Assembly (NCBI GenBank): GCA_016801845.1
Contig: CM028906.1
Coordinates: 17,368,001 to 17,432,000 of the forward strand
Length of the DNA: 64,000 nt
Reading direction: 5' to 3'
From: Polydactylus sextarius
Taxonomy: Eukaryota > Chordata > Actinopteri > Polynemidae
Made by a program: the position numbers and the translations under genes. Positions 53,262-64,000 of the stretch are shown piece after piece; position 1 is the first letter of the stretch, and every line of letters starts with the position of its first letter. Below the pieces are notes generated by a model. The model made no database searches and had not been told where the DNA came from. It saw nothing but the letters and a program-made list of their open reading frames with translations.

Positions 53262-53420
53262 CACACTTTATTTGGATAGTCCAGTGGTGAAAATAAGCAT
53301 CCCATTAAGTGACTTTAATGTGTCACTAAAATGCCTTGGGTGTTTCAAATGCCGCTCGTAATTGTGCGAGAAGTAGTCAATATATCTCTGGGCTACAGTT
53401 AAACTTATGGTTGGGGTTAC
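53262..53420. repeat. Probable remnant of a GGGTCACACTTTATTT-ended repeat
   Basis: GGGTCACACTTTATTTGGATAGTCCA resembles the ends of teleost non-autonomous DNA elements that begin GGTAACACTTTATTT, and is followed about 140 bp later by GGTTGGGGTTAC, a common internal motif of such elements. Only one end is recognisable, so limits are approximate. Confidence 0.35.
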
Positions 53421-56415
53421 TTCAGTTGTACAGTGTCCTTAAAGCCTGAAAGCTTTAGTGCAGTAGAAATGGAGCAGGAATACAAGAGTGGAGTCTTTCG
53501 TAGCTCATGTCTTTTGCTTTGCACTGGCCTGATTAGTATTCTATGTGCAGCATAAGACACTGGACTAAATTTAACCAATAAAAAATAAAGAACTGGACTC
53601 AACCTTCCAACTTGGAGCTGACCAGACCTAAACTGCTCTCATACCTGCTGCAGGACCAATGTTTGTGTTTTTAGCCTCTGGCCACAATTCAGGCATTTGA
53701 GCAACAGTCCTGTGCCCGGCCTTGATTGGATGCTTCTAATGACATGCCTCAGTGCTGCTGGCAGGGTGCTGTAGGCCCACACTTACACCGACTCAGCCCT
53801 GCTACTGTATTTGCTGGAATCCAGCTTCGAGATGGCACATCAATAAATACTCGCTCTCTCAAGTTGTATGGCATAAGGGAATCACTTTAGTCAGTGATAT
53901 GAATAAACATGGAAACAAACATGTATCTCAAGAACTCTCATATGCAGAGCTGAAATTCAAATGCCTCCATCAGTGGTTATACAATTAACCACTGGGCAGT
54001 AAGTAAGGAAGAAATAAGAAAGAAAAAAAGTATTAATGTGGTTTATATGTAATATGTCAATGCAACAGTGGCTTCTAGTCTCTCTCTCTAGATCTTTAGT
54101 ATCTCTCTATATTCACTTTGAACATGTCACTAAGTGTCCTCAGATAGCGAAGGCAGATGCTCCAGCAATCAGTGCAGTCCACCCAATTCATTAGCCTCCA
54201 GATACCCTGCACTGATGTCAAAAACTCACTGTTCTGCTCTGAGTAATGAAAGTGGCAATAAATGGATAGCTTTGTGGGGAGCGGGAGAGAGTGAAAAAAG
54301 AAAGAGCGTGCATCTATCAATTAAATGACAGGGGCAGAGTGTGTGCGGTGAATTAAGAGAATCCGATGGCCTATTTTTCCTCTCTCATTGGAAATCATCA
54401 ACACTAAATACAGCAATAGCAGATAAAGGAAGGAAATCCAATAACGTATAAAATGGATAGAAAATCCAGCCACTGGCCGTCACAAAACCTTACAGCGGGT
54501 TTGTCGTCAGACAGAATTCTCCACTGCTCCAAAATGAAGTCTCACATAAGAGTTGCTTAGGCTTGCTGTGGTGCACCTTTCATCGTATAAATTATATTTC
54601 TAAATTGAACTGCTGTGCCAGATTGTTTCTTTCTTTATTGTCCGGAAAGTCCAACATTTTTCTCCAGCAGTTCAGAGGAATGAAACACTTCTGACAGTTA
54701 TTTTGACAATGTGCTGTGAAAGGAGGATAAGAAGTGGGTGGGTGGGCTGAGTGACGATGTTGTTCGCGGTGCCAGCGTTTCTTTTTCCTTCCTTCCTTGA
54801 AGCTTGTTTTCGCCTTTAATGGCTCAATGCTCTCAAAAAGATGATACCCGAGGCAACCTCCAATTGTTTACTTTTTTTCTTCTTTCTTTCTTTTTTCTTT
54901 TTTAAAGATCAGGATGAAATTTTCTGCTGCTGTCTTATTTGTCAATCCAAGATGAAGCACATGCATACCGGAAGATGAACATGATTTGAAAATAAAATCC
55001 ACTTTAAACGTCACCATGGATCAGAGGTTTTAGTATCTGGAGCTTTTGAAGCCAGATATTTTAAGATAATATGTTGTTATGCAGATTTCTCTCTGCACAC
55101 CTCATCGCAATGCTTAACTGTTGACATTGCCATGCTCACAAATTGAGGCTCGGTTGCACCAGATCTCAGTGCGCAAAAGCCCCTGATACATAAGTGGTTT
55201 TGATGCTCAAGATGTTCACCACAGGTAAGTTTTGTACCTTCAGGCTTTGCAACAAACTTTGTTATTACTCAGGGATATTCACTGGTGTCCTGGAGTCAGA
55301 GATCAATAATTTATCCTCTGCTACGCTCACTGATTAAAGGAAAAACAAAAATAAAATAACATATTTGTGAACTGAAAGTAACATTTATTGATCTTTGTTA
55401 CCCTTCTTTTCTATGTTTAAGTGCATTAAAAAGCAATTTTAAATTCATAGCTCAGACTGTGGCCTTTGGCAGCAAGCAACAGGCCAGGTCAGGTGATTGT
55501 GCCCAAGTCCAAACAAATGGAAAGAGGATTTAAACTATAAAACACAGCAGATATTGCTTCAATAAGAGTCAAAGCGAGTCATAAATGGGAAACAAGAGCT
55601 GAACTTTATAACCCATTAAGACGACCTGTATTCAAAAATCAAAATAGTCACAGCCCAGAGCTATTGGTGTTTTTACTATTCCTTCCCTCTTCCCAAGTCT
55701 GTGCTCATACATATGTATAGTGCTGAGGGCAGACAGGCAGGAGTGGGCTGAGAACAGCATAAGGCTGTGTTTTGCACTGTGTTTATCTAATTGCCTGACC
55801 ACCAACGGTTATATCCAGATTCGAATCTAGCACTAAATGTTTTCTGAGCTGTTCACCACTCCTCAACCTCAGAGCCAACCTCCCCGCAGCCCTGTGGATG
55901 CAGGGCAAACGGCCCGTCTACCTGCGGCGAGCGGAGGCCACGGTCAATCTTTATCAATCTGTCAATCAGGCAGGGACTGTCAGAATGAATTTCAGAGCAT
56001 CAAGCCCCTGCTACCTCTCCTGCAGAATTTGGCTTCAGAACAGTTTCCCAAATGCCAGTGTTTCATGTCCGTGCAATTAGACTGAGGGAGAAGTAATGGT
56101 GTCACTCTCCTCCAGGTGTTTGGATGGGCCGCGTCCGGTCAAGAAGAGAGGAGCAGAGGGCGTTGATGAGTGTTTGCACTCTGTCAGGAAGAAGTGCATT
56201 TGTCCAGGAGTGCCACTATGTCTTCAACGTTTCAAGGTGTCAAAGCAGCAGTTTTTTTGTGTTTTTGCTGCAGGCATTAATTGGAGGAGTTAGTGAGCTT
56301 TGTGTGATTTACATTCCCTGCTGTGTTACATGCAAAGGTCCTGCTGCTTCCCGTTCGTCTCAGAGTAGAGTACTTTAAAACTTGAAACCCTTGCAAATCG
56401 CTCGCTCTTTTATTT

Positions 56416-56440
56416 TGTTCCTCTAGAGTCTAGAGGAACA
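56416..56440. repeat. Perfect palindrome 1 of a tandem pair (12-bp arms, 1-nt centre)
   Basis: TGTTCCTCTAGA, then G, then TCTAGAGGAACA. The arms match perfectly and end abruptly at both sides. The next palindrome starts 8 bp later. Confidence 0.85.
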
Positions 56441-56448
56441 GAAGGAGC

Positions 56449-56473
56449 TGTGTGTCTAGACTCTAGACACACA
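56449..56473. repeat. Perfect palindrome 2 of a tandem pair (12-bp arms, 1-nt centre)
   Basis: TGTGTGTCTAGA, then C, then TCTAGACACACA. Its core TCTAGACTCTAGA is the reverse complement of the core of the first palindrome, while the outer arms differ. Confidence 0.85.
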
Positions 56474-57066
56474 ACTCTGCTGAACTTCAGCGACAAAAAT
56501 GTAGCACTATCTTTACCTACTCAGTTCCTGTTCAAACCTTTGAAGTTCTAAAACGATCAGCTCTGCAAGGTTATGATCCATTTTTTTAAGAACCCGAGTG
56601 GCCCCATTATAAAGGCAACTTAGCTGTGAATGCTAAGTGCTGGGAGGACACTAACCTGAGCAAAGTAGTTTGATAGGTAGAGAAATGAAATTTTCATTGA
56701 TAAAAGTTGGGGAAAATCCAATCCTTCCATATTCCACTATCAATAAATAGTGTACTATATATAATTGAAGCACCTGACATAAAAAAAAAATATTTTGTTT
56801 GTTCCTGAAGGTTACTTAGTGATGATATTTTCGAAAGTGTTTATACGTTTTAAAAATACCAGGTTAGATTTAGTTAATTTTAGATTTAGTTGACTTTTAC
56901 TAAAAGCCCCTTTTAGTTCAGTTGAAGAACAATATGAGTTTCTGTTAATCCTTTTGAGTTTTGGTTGTTTTGGCACCAGGTTTGTTTAAGACATGGGTAG
57001 GTATGTCTTTATTTTAGTATGAATTACTAACATGTTATCATGTGTATAATAATTCAGTCATATAGT

Positions 57067-57113
57067 AAGTGTTATGTCAATAACACTTAACATATACTGA
57101 CAATAGTGTCAGT
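57067..57113. repeat. Two adjacent small perfect hairpins
   Basis: AAGTGTTAT-gtca-ATAACACTT occupies 57067-57088 and ACTGACA-atag-TGTCAGT occupies 57096-57113. GACAATAGTGT occurs again just downstream. Confidence 0.6.
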
Positions 57114-57395
57114 AGTAGACAATAGTGTTGTTGTCCAAAAGCCTTGGTTGGGACTACTTTACACTTTTGTGAGGCAAATATAGTGTTTAGTCATCTTTGC
57201 TTTTCTTTTACATATCTATAGATATGAGTATACATTTAAACATATGCAAAAATAATTAAATTTATACGTTTATGTGTCTTTTTTGCTCTTCTTATCTGGT
57301 ATATCAGTGAGTGTACTTAATTCAGCACTTCCTTGTTAAATGCCTTAAAGTCTAGATGAAGATGAAAGATCCTTTTTTTTTCTCCATTTTGTAAG

Positions 57396-57472
57396 CTTTT
57401 TTTTTTTTTTTTTCAGTAAAAGCATTTACATTGAAATAAATGCCCCAGGAAAAGAAGCTTTTTCAAAAAGCT

Positions 57473-57517
<45 letters not shown>

Positions 57518-57617
57518 CAAAATGCAGTTTAGATTTAGATTTTTTTATAGATGATGGTTGATTCTTTTCACCCTTCATTAAAAAAAAAAAGAAAAAAAAA
57601 AGGAAGAAGAAAAAAAA
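57396..57617. repeat. Poly(T) tracts facing poly(A) tracts
   Basis: T18 near 57396-57413 and about 34 T at 57480-57514 are followed about 65 bp later by A-rich runs at 57580-57617 broken only by G. The arms are complementary, so a long A/T hairpin is possible. Confidence 0.8.
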
Positions 57618-57825
57618 AGTCCTAACCGTATTATATGACATCACATTTCTTATGTTGTTGATGTTGTCCCAGATTTCGCACTGCCCTAATATTCTATATA
57701 AACTGAAAATAGAGGAAATCAGTTAGAGATCTGAGAGGCTGACCAGTTGGTGGTGAGCTGAAAAGGCTTTTTTTGTTTATTTGTTTTTTTTCCATTTAAA
57801 CACTGTTCTATTGTCTCCTGTCTCC

Positions 57826-57826
<1 letters not shown>

Positions 57827-57865
<39 letters not shown>
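57827..57865. repeat. (TAA)n microsatellite
   Basis: About 13 perfect trinucleotide units. Confidence 0.93.
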
Positions 57866-57867
<2 letters not shown>

Positions 57868-60254
57868 TGATTATAAATTAGAGTGGAAGCTGTCCTGAAA
57901 ACACACGTCTCTCTGAAGAGTGTGCGCCACAACAAATTTAGCTACTCGCAGCCCATTTAATATTGCCTCCATTTAGGTCATAGCAGATGTCATTGACTAA
58001 ATGTAGACCAAAGCTATTTTTGGTCGTTACAAATGACTCTGCAAAGCAATAGAGATGTAAGACAGATGGATCTGACACTTCTTTAGGGCAAAGGACTTGT
58101 AAAATTCTAGCATCAGTTAAAAACAAATGAGATCTAAAAATATACTAGATGGACACAGATGGATAAAGATAAATCTTTCGTGCTCTTTTGTGAACCTTTG
58201 CAAATATGGTTTGGCTAACAACCGCTCTAGTCAGTTCCCAGTGCAGTTGCAGGAATGACAGGTGTTAAATAGCTGGACTCATTTTTTTTTTTAAAGTGGT
58301 GAATCTGCAACTGACTTCCAGCTGTAGAATTATGGGATGAACTGCTGACCCTCTGGCTCATGCACCCTGAAGAGGAACACACACCCCCTCCCAGTTCTGA
58401 ATACATGGCTCTAGCTCTAAAAAAAAAATTGTTGTCTGCAGGCCAAGAGATAAGCCTTCTTTCTGTCTGTCTCTCTTTTCTTTTTTCCCCCCGTCTCTCC
58501 CTGGCTCCTCCCTTCTTTCCCCCACTCTCTCTCACCCACCCTGCCTCCATCTCGTCCTTCTTCTCATCATATTTTGATTCCCAGGTCTAAAAATATTTTT
58601 TTCCTACAAACACAGACACTTTTACAGACTGCAACGGACACTGGGTGCCCTCCCGTGCTGTACCCTTGTCCTATTTGTTTTGTGCTGACAAAAGCCTCCG
58701 ACCCAAACCCAACAATGGATGACCTGTGTGTCTTCACCCTCACCTGACTGAAAGTCCTGACTGTGGGCAAACCACTCCATCTTTGCCAACGTGAACAGCT
58801 GATTCTAGGAGTTATAACTCTAGCTATGACCTTGACAGGTAGTGGGGAGGTCGTAATTGCAGCCTTTCTCCGCGTCATCTCCCCTTCTTTCCTCCTTCTA
58901 ATCCATGTCAATGGCTCTGAAGTTAAACAAGCACAGACTCTAAACATTAGGTCAATTAGTCACGTAGTTTGCTTTTGGCAAGTCACAGATGCACACAGAA
59001 TTGGTAATAAACCTCAAGCTGCAGACCCGGGCACAGTGATTTATGGGCTAGAGCCAGAAAATTTAACTTGGTGGGGGTCATTGCAGTCACGATTAACCTT
59101 AAGTCCTTGGTCACACACAAATTGAAACACTTCACTTCACTTCACACTGGGCCACACATTGCACTGATCAACACACTATATTCGCTGACCACTGAAACTG
59201 TGACTGTGGAATTTTACATAAAGAATTTTATATATGTATAAAAAAAGGACAGAATGGACGTATAATAGCAAGTCCAATGGGTTCATCCTCATTTGCCAAC
59301 ACAGCAACAAAGTATTTGATAGTAAGTTATTAAAATATACCGGTCCATATCTCATCATGTTCAAAAAGTAATTCTCACTATCACTATCAACCGTCTAATT
59401 TCCAGTGAATAATCTGCGCTCACTCACTGGGAGAGAGCACACTGTGAGTCATAGTTGAATTGAGGACAATATAGAGGCTTTACTTGTCAGACACTTCAGC
59501 TATTTCATACTTTTCTTACCACACAGAATGCAAATATGGATTTTAGTGTACTGTGGTGACTATACTGTGTGCTTGTGTATTTCTTGCAGCTGTACATGTG
59601 ATTCAGGGTCTTGTGTAATGCTTTGTTACAAATAACCATGGTTGCCGATTAACTGCACAGAGTGTACAGAAGATGTTGTATGGTGTATTTTTTCCTCTGC
59701 TAGCAAAGGACGATAATGGAAGCGCTTACATTAAGTTAGTCAATCAAACCATATTAATGTCAGTCAACCTTTAAAGGCATGACTACACCACTAAAATCAA
59801 TGTGATGTGTCAATGAAATGTTTGAGTTGTTGACTAAATGAAATGTTGTGTGTTGATCTTTATCTTTAAATTAACAAAACTAACCATGCAATTGACCTTG
59901 TAATATTGTTACAATTAGAGGTTGAATTACTGCTGTCAGGATTATCCTTCTGGTGGCTCTAATGCACCCTACAAGGCCCTTGTGCACAATGAGCAGTTCC
60001 TTTAGAAAGGCGTCAGTTTAAACAAACTGCTAAAATGTTGTATTGCATTTAAAGCTGTTCCTATCACAAATTTCTCTGCAGTATATTTTTTCTCAAATAA
60101 TATTTTTGAGAGTCCTATACAAAATGTACAATCAATTTAAATAATAGAAAAACACAACCTTGATTTCCTACAGCTAAAAAAATGTATATAATCTGACAAC
60201 AAAAATAAACTTTTTATCATATTTGAGATTGAAACCATCAAGTCTTTGGCATCT

Positions 60255-60352
60255 TTGCTTGAATGATTTAAGCATTAATTGATTCTTAAAATGCTCGCAG
60301 ATTAATTTTATGTTTACATTGATTAATTGACTTACTGTTACAGCTCTAATTA
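60255..60352 (-). repeat. Possible degenerate hAT-type terminal region
   Basis: A run of diverged ATTAATTGATT / GATTAATTGACT units ends in TTACAGCTCTAA. This resembles the fish repeat end that reads TAGAGCTGCAACGATTA on the other strand. The second end was not found. Confidence 0.3.
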
Positions 60353-60492
60353 TATTGAATTAAGGTATAGGTTTATATTATAAGGGTTCTATACCTCATA
60401 ATTAATTCCTATGCTTAAAAAATAGCCTTAATTTTTTTTGTTTACGTTTTGTTTTACAATATTACAAGCATATTAAGCAGCCACTTTATTTG

Positions 60493-60493
<1 letters not shown>

Positions 60494-60531
<38 letters not shown>
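60494..60531. repeat. (TA)n microsatellite
   Basis: About 19 uninterrupted TA units, followed by TAAATAAATATTAAATAAA. Confidence 0.93.
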
Positions 60532-60534
<3 letters not shown>

Positions 60535-61411
60535 TAAATATTAAATAAAATTTTGTTAAATATGCTTTTAATGCAACTGACAAATCTTTCTTTGATCACA
60601 TGCGGTGTTTTATATATATATCATCGCATTCTTACTGCTTTTTATCGTTGGCGTATATTTAATTTTGTTCTATCAAGCAGCTGCATGATCATAAAATAGA
60701 TACAGGTCTCCCACCTGTGATTACTGACATTTTTGTTCACTGGAGCACAGCAATAAGCAAGCGGATGCAATTTAAGTGTGTAAATGTGACATTGCAAATA
60801 TCAAATATTTTACAGTGAATAATATAAGAAAATAATGTGGATTCTGTTTATGATAATGGCAATAAAACAGAGATGTTCTTAAGAAATATACATTTTACAG
60901 TATGTAATGATTGAGACGAATCCACGTTATTAACCTTGAAAATTAACATATGTATGTTCATCTCCAAATTCATCAGTACATTTTTTTTACATCAGATTTT
61001 TGCATATTCGTAATTAGGATTTTTCACTCTAATCAGAACAGAGCAGCACCAGAGTCCTCTGCAGCCCACATCAACCTGCAGTCCCATCCTCAGTTAATAT
61101 CCTTGAGAATAACAGCAGACCAAAAAGTCTAATTATGTTTTTTATCCCCACAGACCTTGCTGTATCGTCTACTTTGCATAAAAGTCAAAAATCTCATGTG
61201 CCAACTGCACAGGTGACTGCGCAGATGACAAAAAATATTAATCACCCAAACAGTTTGTTGACATGTTCTGTCCCCGTCTGCTCTTAGCTGTGCATCTGAA
61301 TAATTAGCCTGTCCTCTCTGCTGTGCCTCTTTCATCTTGCCTTGCCCTGCATTAGATGGTGCGTTGTCATGCTATTGACAGTGACAGTGGTGGCAGCCAT
61401 CCATGCTGTGC

Positions 61412-61437
61412 CACTGGCAGAGTGTGAGCTGCCAGTG
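61412..61437. repeat. Hairpin, 9-bp perfect stem
   Basis: CACTGGCAG, loop agtgtgag, CTGCCAGTG. It lies in a locally GC-richer patch with further partial copies of the arm (CAGTGGTGGCAG) just upstream. Confidence 0.55.
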
Positions 61438-64000
61438 TGAGGCGGAGAAGGAGAGGAAGGGAGCCGGGGGAAGGGATTCCGCAAACATGGAGAGCTGTCT
61501 TTGAAGACACTCGACTTGGTTTAATTTTGTGGTTTAACATCAAAGATGCTAAGATTTTACAGGTAGTGCCCTTTGCAGAAAACCACAATGGATGTAGTGA
61601 AACAAGCACAAACATATCATTATGACAAAGGCTACTTATTATCAGCAGAGCAAAAAGGGTTCTTCTTTCAGTAATGAGCTGAAATCATACTGGAAATATA
61701 ACTCATTATCATGGCCAACTTATTCACCTGCCGCCTCAACACCTGCTCCGCTGACACTTACTGGCACACACATATTGTCCATGTTGGACAGGCCGTTATC
61801 TCTCTGAAACCATCTCAAATGAAATCTAACACCACCAGTCCAATTTATAAACTGGCCACCTGACCATAGTGACGGAGGAAATAGTGCTAAATAGTGTTGG
61901 AGGACAAAAATAAAATATCAAAGCAAGGAAAACCACAGAAATGTGGGGATTCGTAATGCCCACAGTCTTCTGTTTGACCCAACTCCCAGCATGCAAAGAG
62001 GCTTCCTGAGTGAACAGGTGTCATGCCTCGATGCAGGTCTGTGTGCCAGGCTATTTTAATTGGCTGGTTTTCCATGTGAATGATTAAATTCTGTGATTCA
62101 TGTTTTTTTTTTTTTTTTTACTGCTGTCTGTAATAAATCCATGAAAGAATTCACTGTTATTCATGATGATTAATGTCACAGTCCCCGTCACTGGCTCTGC
62201 AAAGGCCACGCTAAGGTTGGTAGACCTCCTGTAGACTCTGAGTCTCACTTATTGTGAAATTCAAATGTTCGCTTATGTAATAAATGAAAACTAAAATAAT
62301 TGAGTCATTCATTAAGACAGGTCCTGCTCACGTCCATGACGCACATCGGTTTTGACACCCTGGGCCAAGCTAAGACATCCTGCTTAGATATTCAGACAGA
62401 CAGACTCCTCTCAAAGTAAAGTAATTAATGACATTTAAATGTTAAATGGATCTCTGTCTTGTTGGCATTAATTAGTTGGCTTAGAAAAAAATCCAAGTAA
62501 GAGAATCTAATGTTTTGGCATTTCTCTAGTTGTGTTGCTCACATAGCAAGGTGCATGACCTCCGTGTTAGGAGATAACTCCCTCTAGGAGTTTGTGAACT
62601 TATCACAGAAATTAATGTAATTTCAACAAATCCCTGCATTATTTGCCAAAACTCACAGATGTGTCGTTTTTTTCTGCAGTTTTTCCAAATTGAGGACAAA
62701 CTGGAAGGGGAAAAAACTTTCATATTCCACCAATTACAATCAAATTCAAAAATGTTGCTGTGATGCCACGCCAAATTCAGTCAAACTTCAACCTCAACAG
62801 ACCAACTGATATGCAAATATTCTTTTTATAATTATAGTCATGTTCTTAGGCAGTGTTTACTTCCATGCTGTGCATTGTCCCCAAAAAACGGTGCCAATTT
62901 TAATTGGACAAAACCATTTCTAACATTAGGCAAACAAACAAACCTAAAACTAGCATTTAATTCAAGGGAATCTCTGCACAGGCTGTCAGAAAATACTAGT
63001 TTAATTCGGGACAAAATTATCCCTCAAGAACATCATTGAACTGCTGCTTTGGCAGAATGGTTTTCAATGGCCAAATTCACCCATACAGACGACAGGGACA
63101 CAGCTTTCTTTATGTCTGTGCTCCATTGTTATAGTGCTGTAGAAGTCATTTTGAGAAAGTCAAACTCTATTCAACACCTTTCCAGGAAAATAATAGTACA
63201 AATACACGTGATTGTCAGTGCAACCAAAATCTACCAAAACATACTGTTGACATTTTGACAAGCATGCAGCTGAGATCATTACAAAATGTTGTCATGTAGA
63301 AAAGATTTTTAATTTGTGGTTTTAGTGTCTGACTGCAACACAATCAATAAAACAAGTCCAAAATGAAGAAGGCAGATGCTGTGCCAAAATTTATAGACCC
63401 TAAAAAACGAGTTTTCTGAAGCAATGTGTCCTTATTTTGTCCTCTGTGTGTGTGTTGTTTTGCTACTACAGAAAGAAATTATACTAGGAGAAATGTGCTT
63501 AGTAATAAATGGCCAGAGTCTGTTCTAATGTATTACTCTGACAACTTCCTTATACAATCATTGGACTTTTGTGTTTTGAGATAATAAGATCAAAAGTCAG
63601 CACAAATGTGCTTTGTAACAAGGTAAACAGGAGGTGCCATTCTTCACAATCCCATACGGTGTTTTCTAAAACACCTCAAAAAAAAGCTGCAATGTTTCAA
63701 TGAATTTTCCTCCCTCATAAATTGAACACAAAGACCTCATGATAAATGACACCGACTTTCATTGTGTCAAACCACAAGCACCCACTGATTCTGCAACTTG
63801 TCAGACTGTTACTCTGTAGAAGCATCTTTTTCCCGTTATAGTTTCCTATGCTGTGGCTTATTTGTTCTATTTATGACAAATTTCTGAATTTTGGACTGCA
63901 GTAATAAAGTTGACCAATGGCAGACACATACACACAACACAATTTTACAATAAAGAACTTTGTCGGAAAAAACATTTCCACTGTTCAAAAACTACACTTC

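Larger units (their letters stand above)
53421..64000. other. Non-coding region, right end of window
   Basis: Apart from the palindromes, homopolymers and microsatellites listed separately, I see unique sequence. A GC-richer patch at 55860-56250 has overlapping ORFs but no recognisable protein. The missing insyn1 first coding exon was not found by eye. Confidence 0.5.

Noticed and set aside
55201..55230. Consensus splice donor CACAG|GTAAGT
   Set aside because: An isolated donor with no open frame or acceptor that forms a convincing exon.
55819..55834. AGATTCGAATCT as a possible tRNA B box
   Set aside because: No A box or cloverleaf upstream. It is only a 12-bp palindrome.
58567..59125. Overlapping plus (120 codons) and minus (126 codons) ORFs
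   Set aside because: Considered a transposon coding remnant, but no reverse transcriptase or transposase motif is visible on either strand.
1..64000. CRISPR arrays, integrases, phage or bacterial operons
   Set aside because: No regularly spaced repeats, ribosome-binding-site-led gene strings or long ORFs. The sequence is vertebrate in character.

Overview
This is vertebrate nuclear DNA, most probably from a ray-finned (teleost) fish. The reasons are moderate AT-richness, many (CA/TG)n, (AT)n and (TAA)n microsatellites, degenerate interspersed repeats of a type common in teleosts, and one recognisable vertebrate gene exon with spliceosomal signals. There is no bacterial-style gene packing, CRISPR array, integrase, prophage or operon. 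More than 95 percent of the 64 kb shows no support for being coding. Scattered ORFs of 60 to 150 codons occur on both strands, as expected by chance, and none has recognisable motifs or splice context.

The only gene I can support is on the minus strand at about 32.2-33.05 kb: the large, probably last, coding exon of insyn1 (inhibitory synaptic factor 1, formerly C15orf59), a postsynaptic protein of GABAergic synapses. It starts at a clean splice acceptor (AG at 33049-33050 behind a pyrimidine tract). Its upstream exon, expected to hold the initiator Met and a basic helical segment, was not found between 33.05 and 64 kb. The right half of the window is therefore probably insyn1 intron or flank.

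The exon is not one continuous reading frame. The frame entering from the acceptor stops at 32389. The conserved insyn1 tail, with two TQT motifs, lies in the -1 frame and ends at 32228. A CCCAAAC heptamer at 32455-32461 sits in the overlap in the correct register for a -1 shift. An assembly or sequencing deletion, a real frameshift allele, or programmed frameshifting could each explain this; the first is the default. It is the most interesting observation here.

Layout: 0-31.5 kb is intergenic or intronic DNA with simple repeats, two strong palindromes near 17.3-17.5 kb and a G-run at 29.1 kb. At 31.59-32.06 kb is a MITE-like element just downstream of the insyn1 stop. At 32.1-33.05 kb is the insyn1 exon with candidate poly(A) signals. 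At 33.05-64 kb is non-coding DNA with an old interspersed repeat (38.6-38.9 kb), microsatellites, a tandem pair of perfect palindromes (56.4 kb) and homopolymer tracts (57.4-57.6 kb). I found no undescribed multi-gene system.
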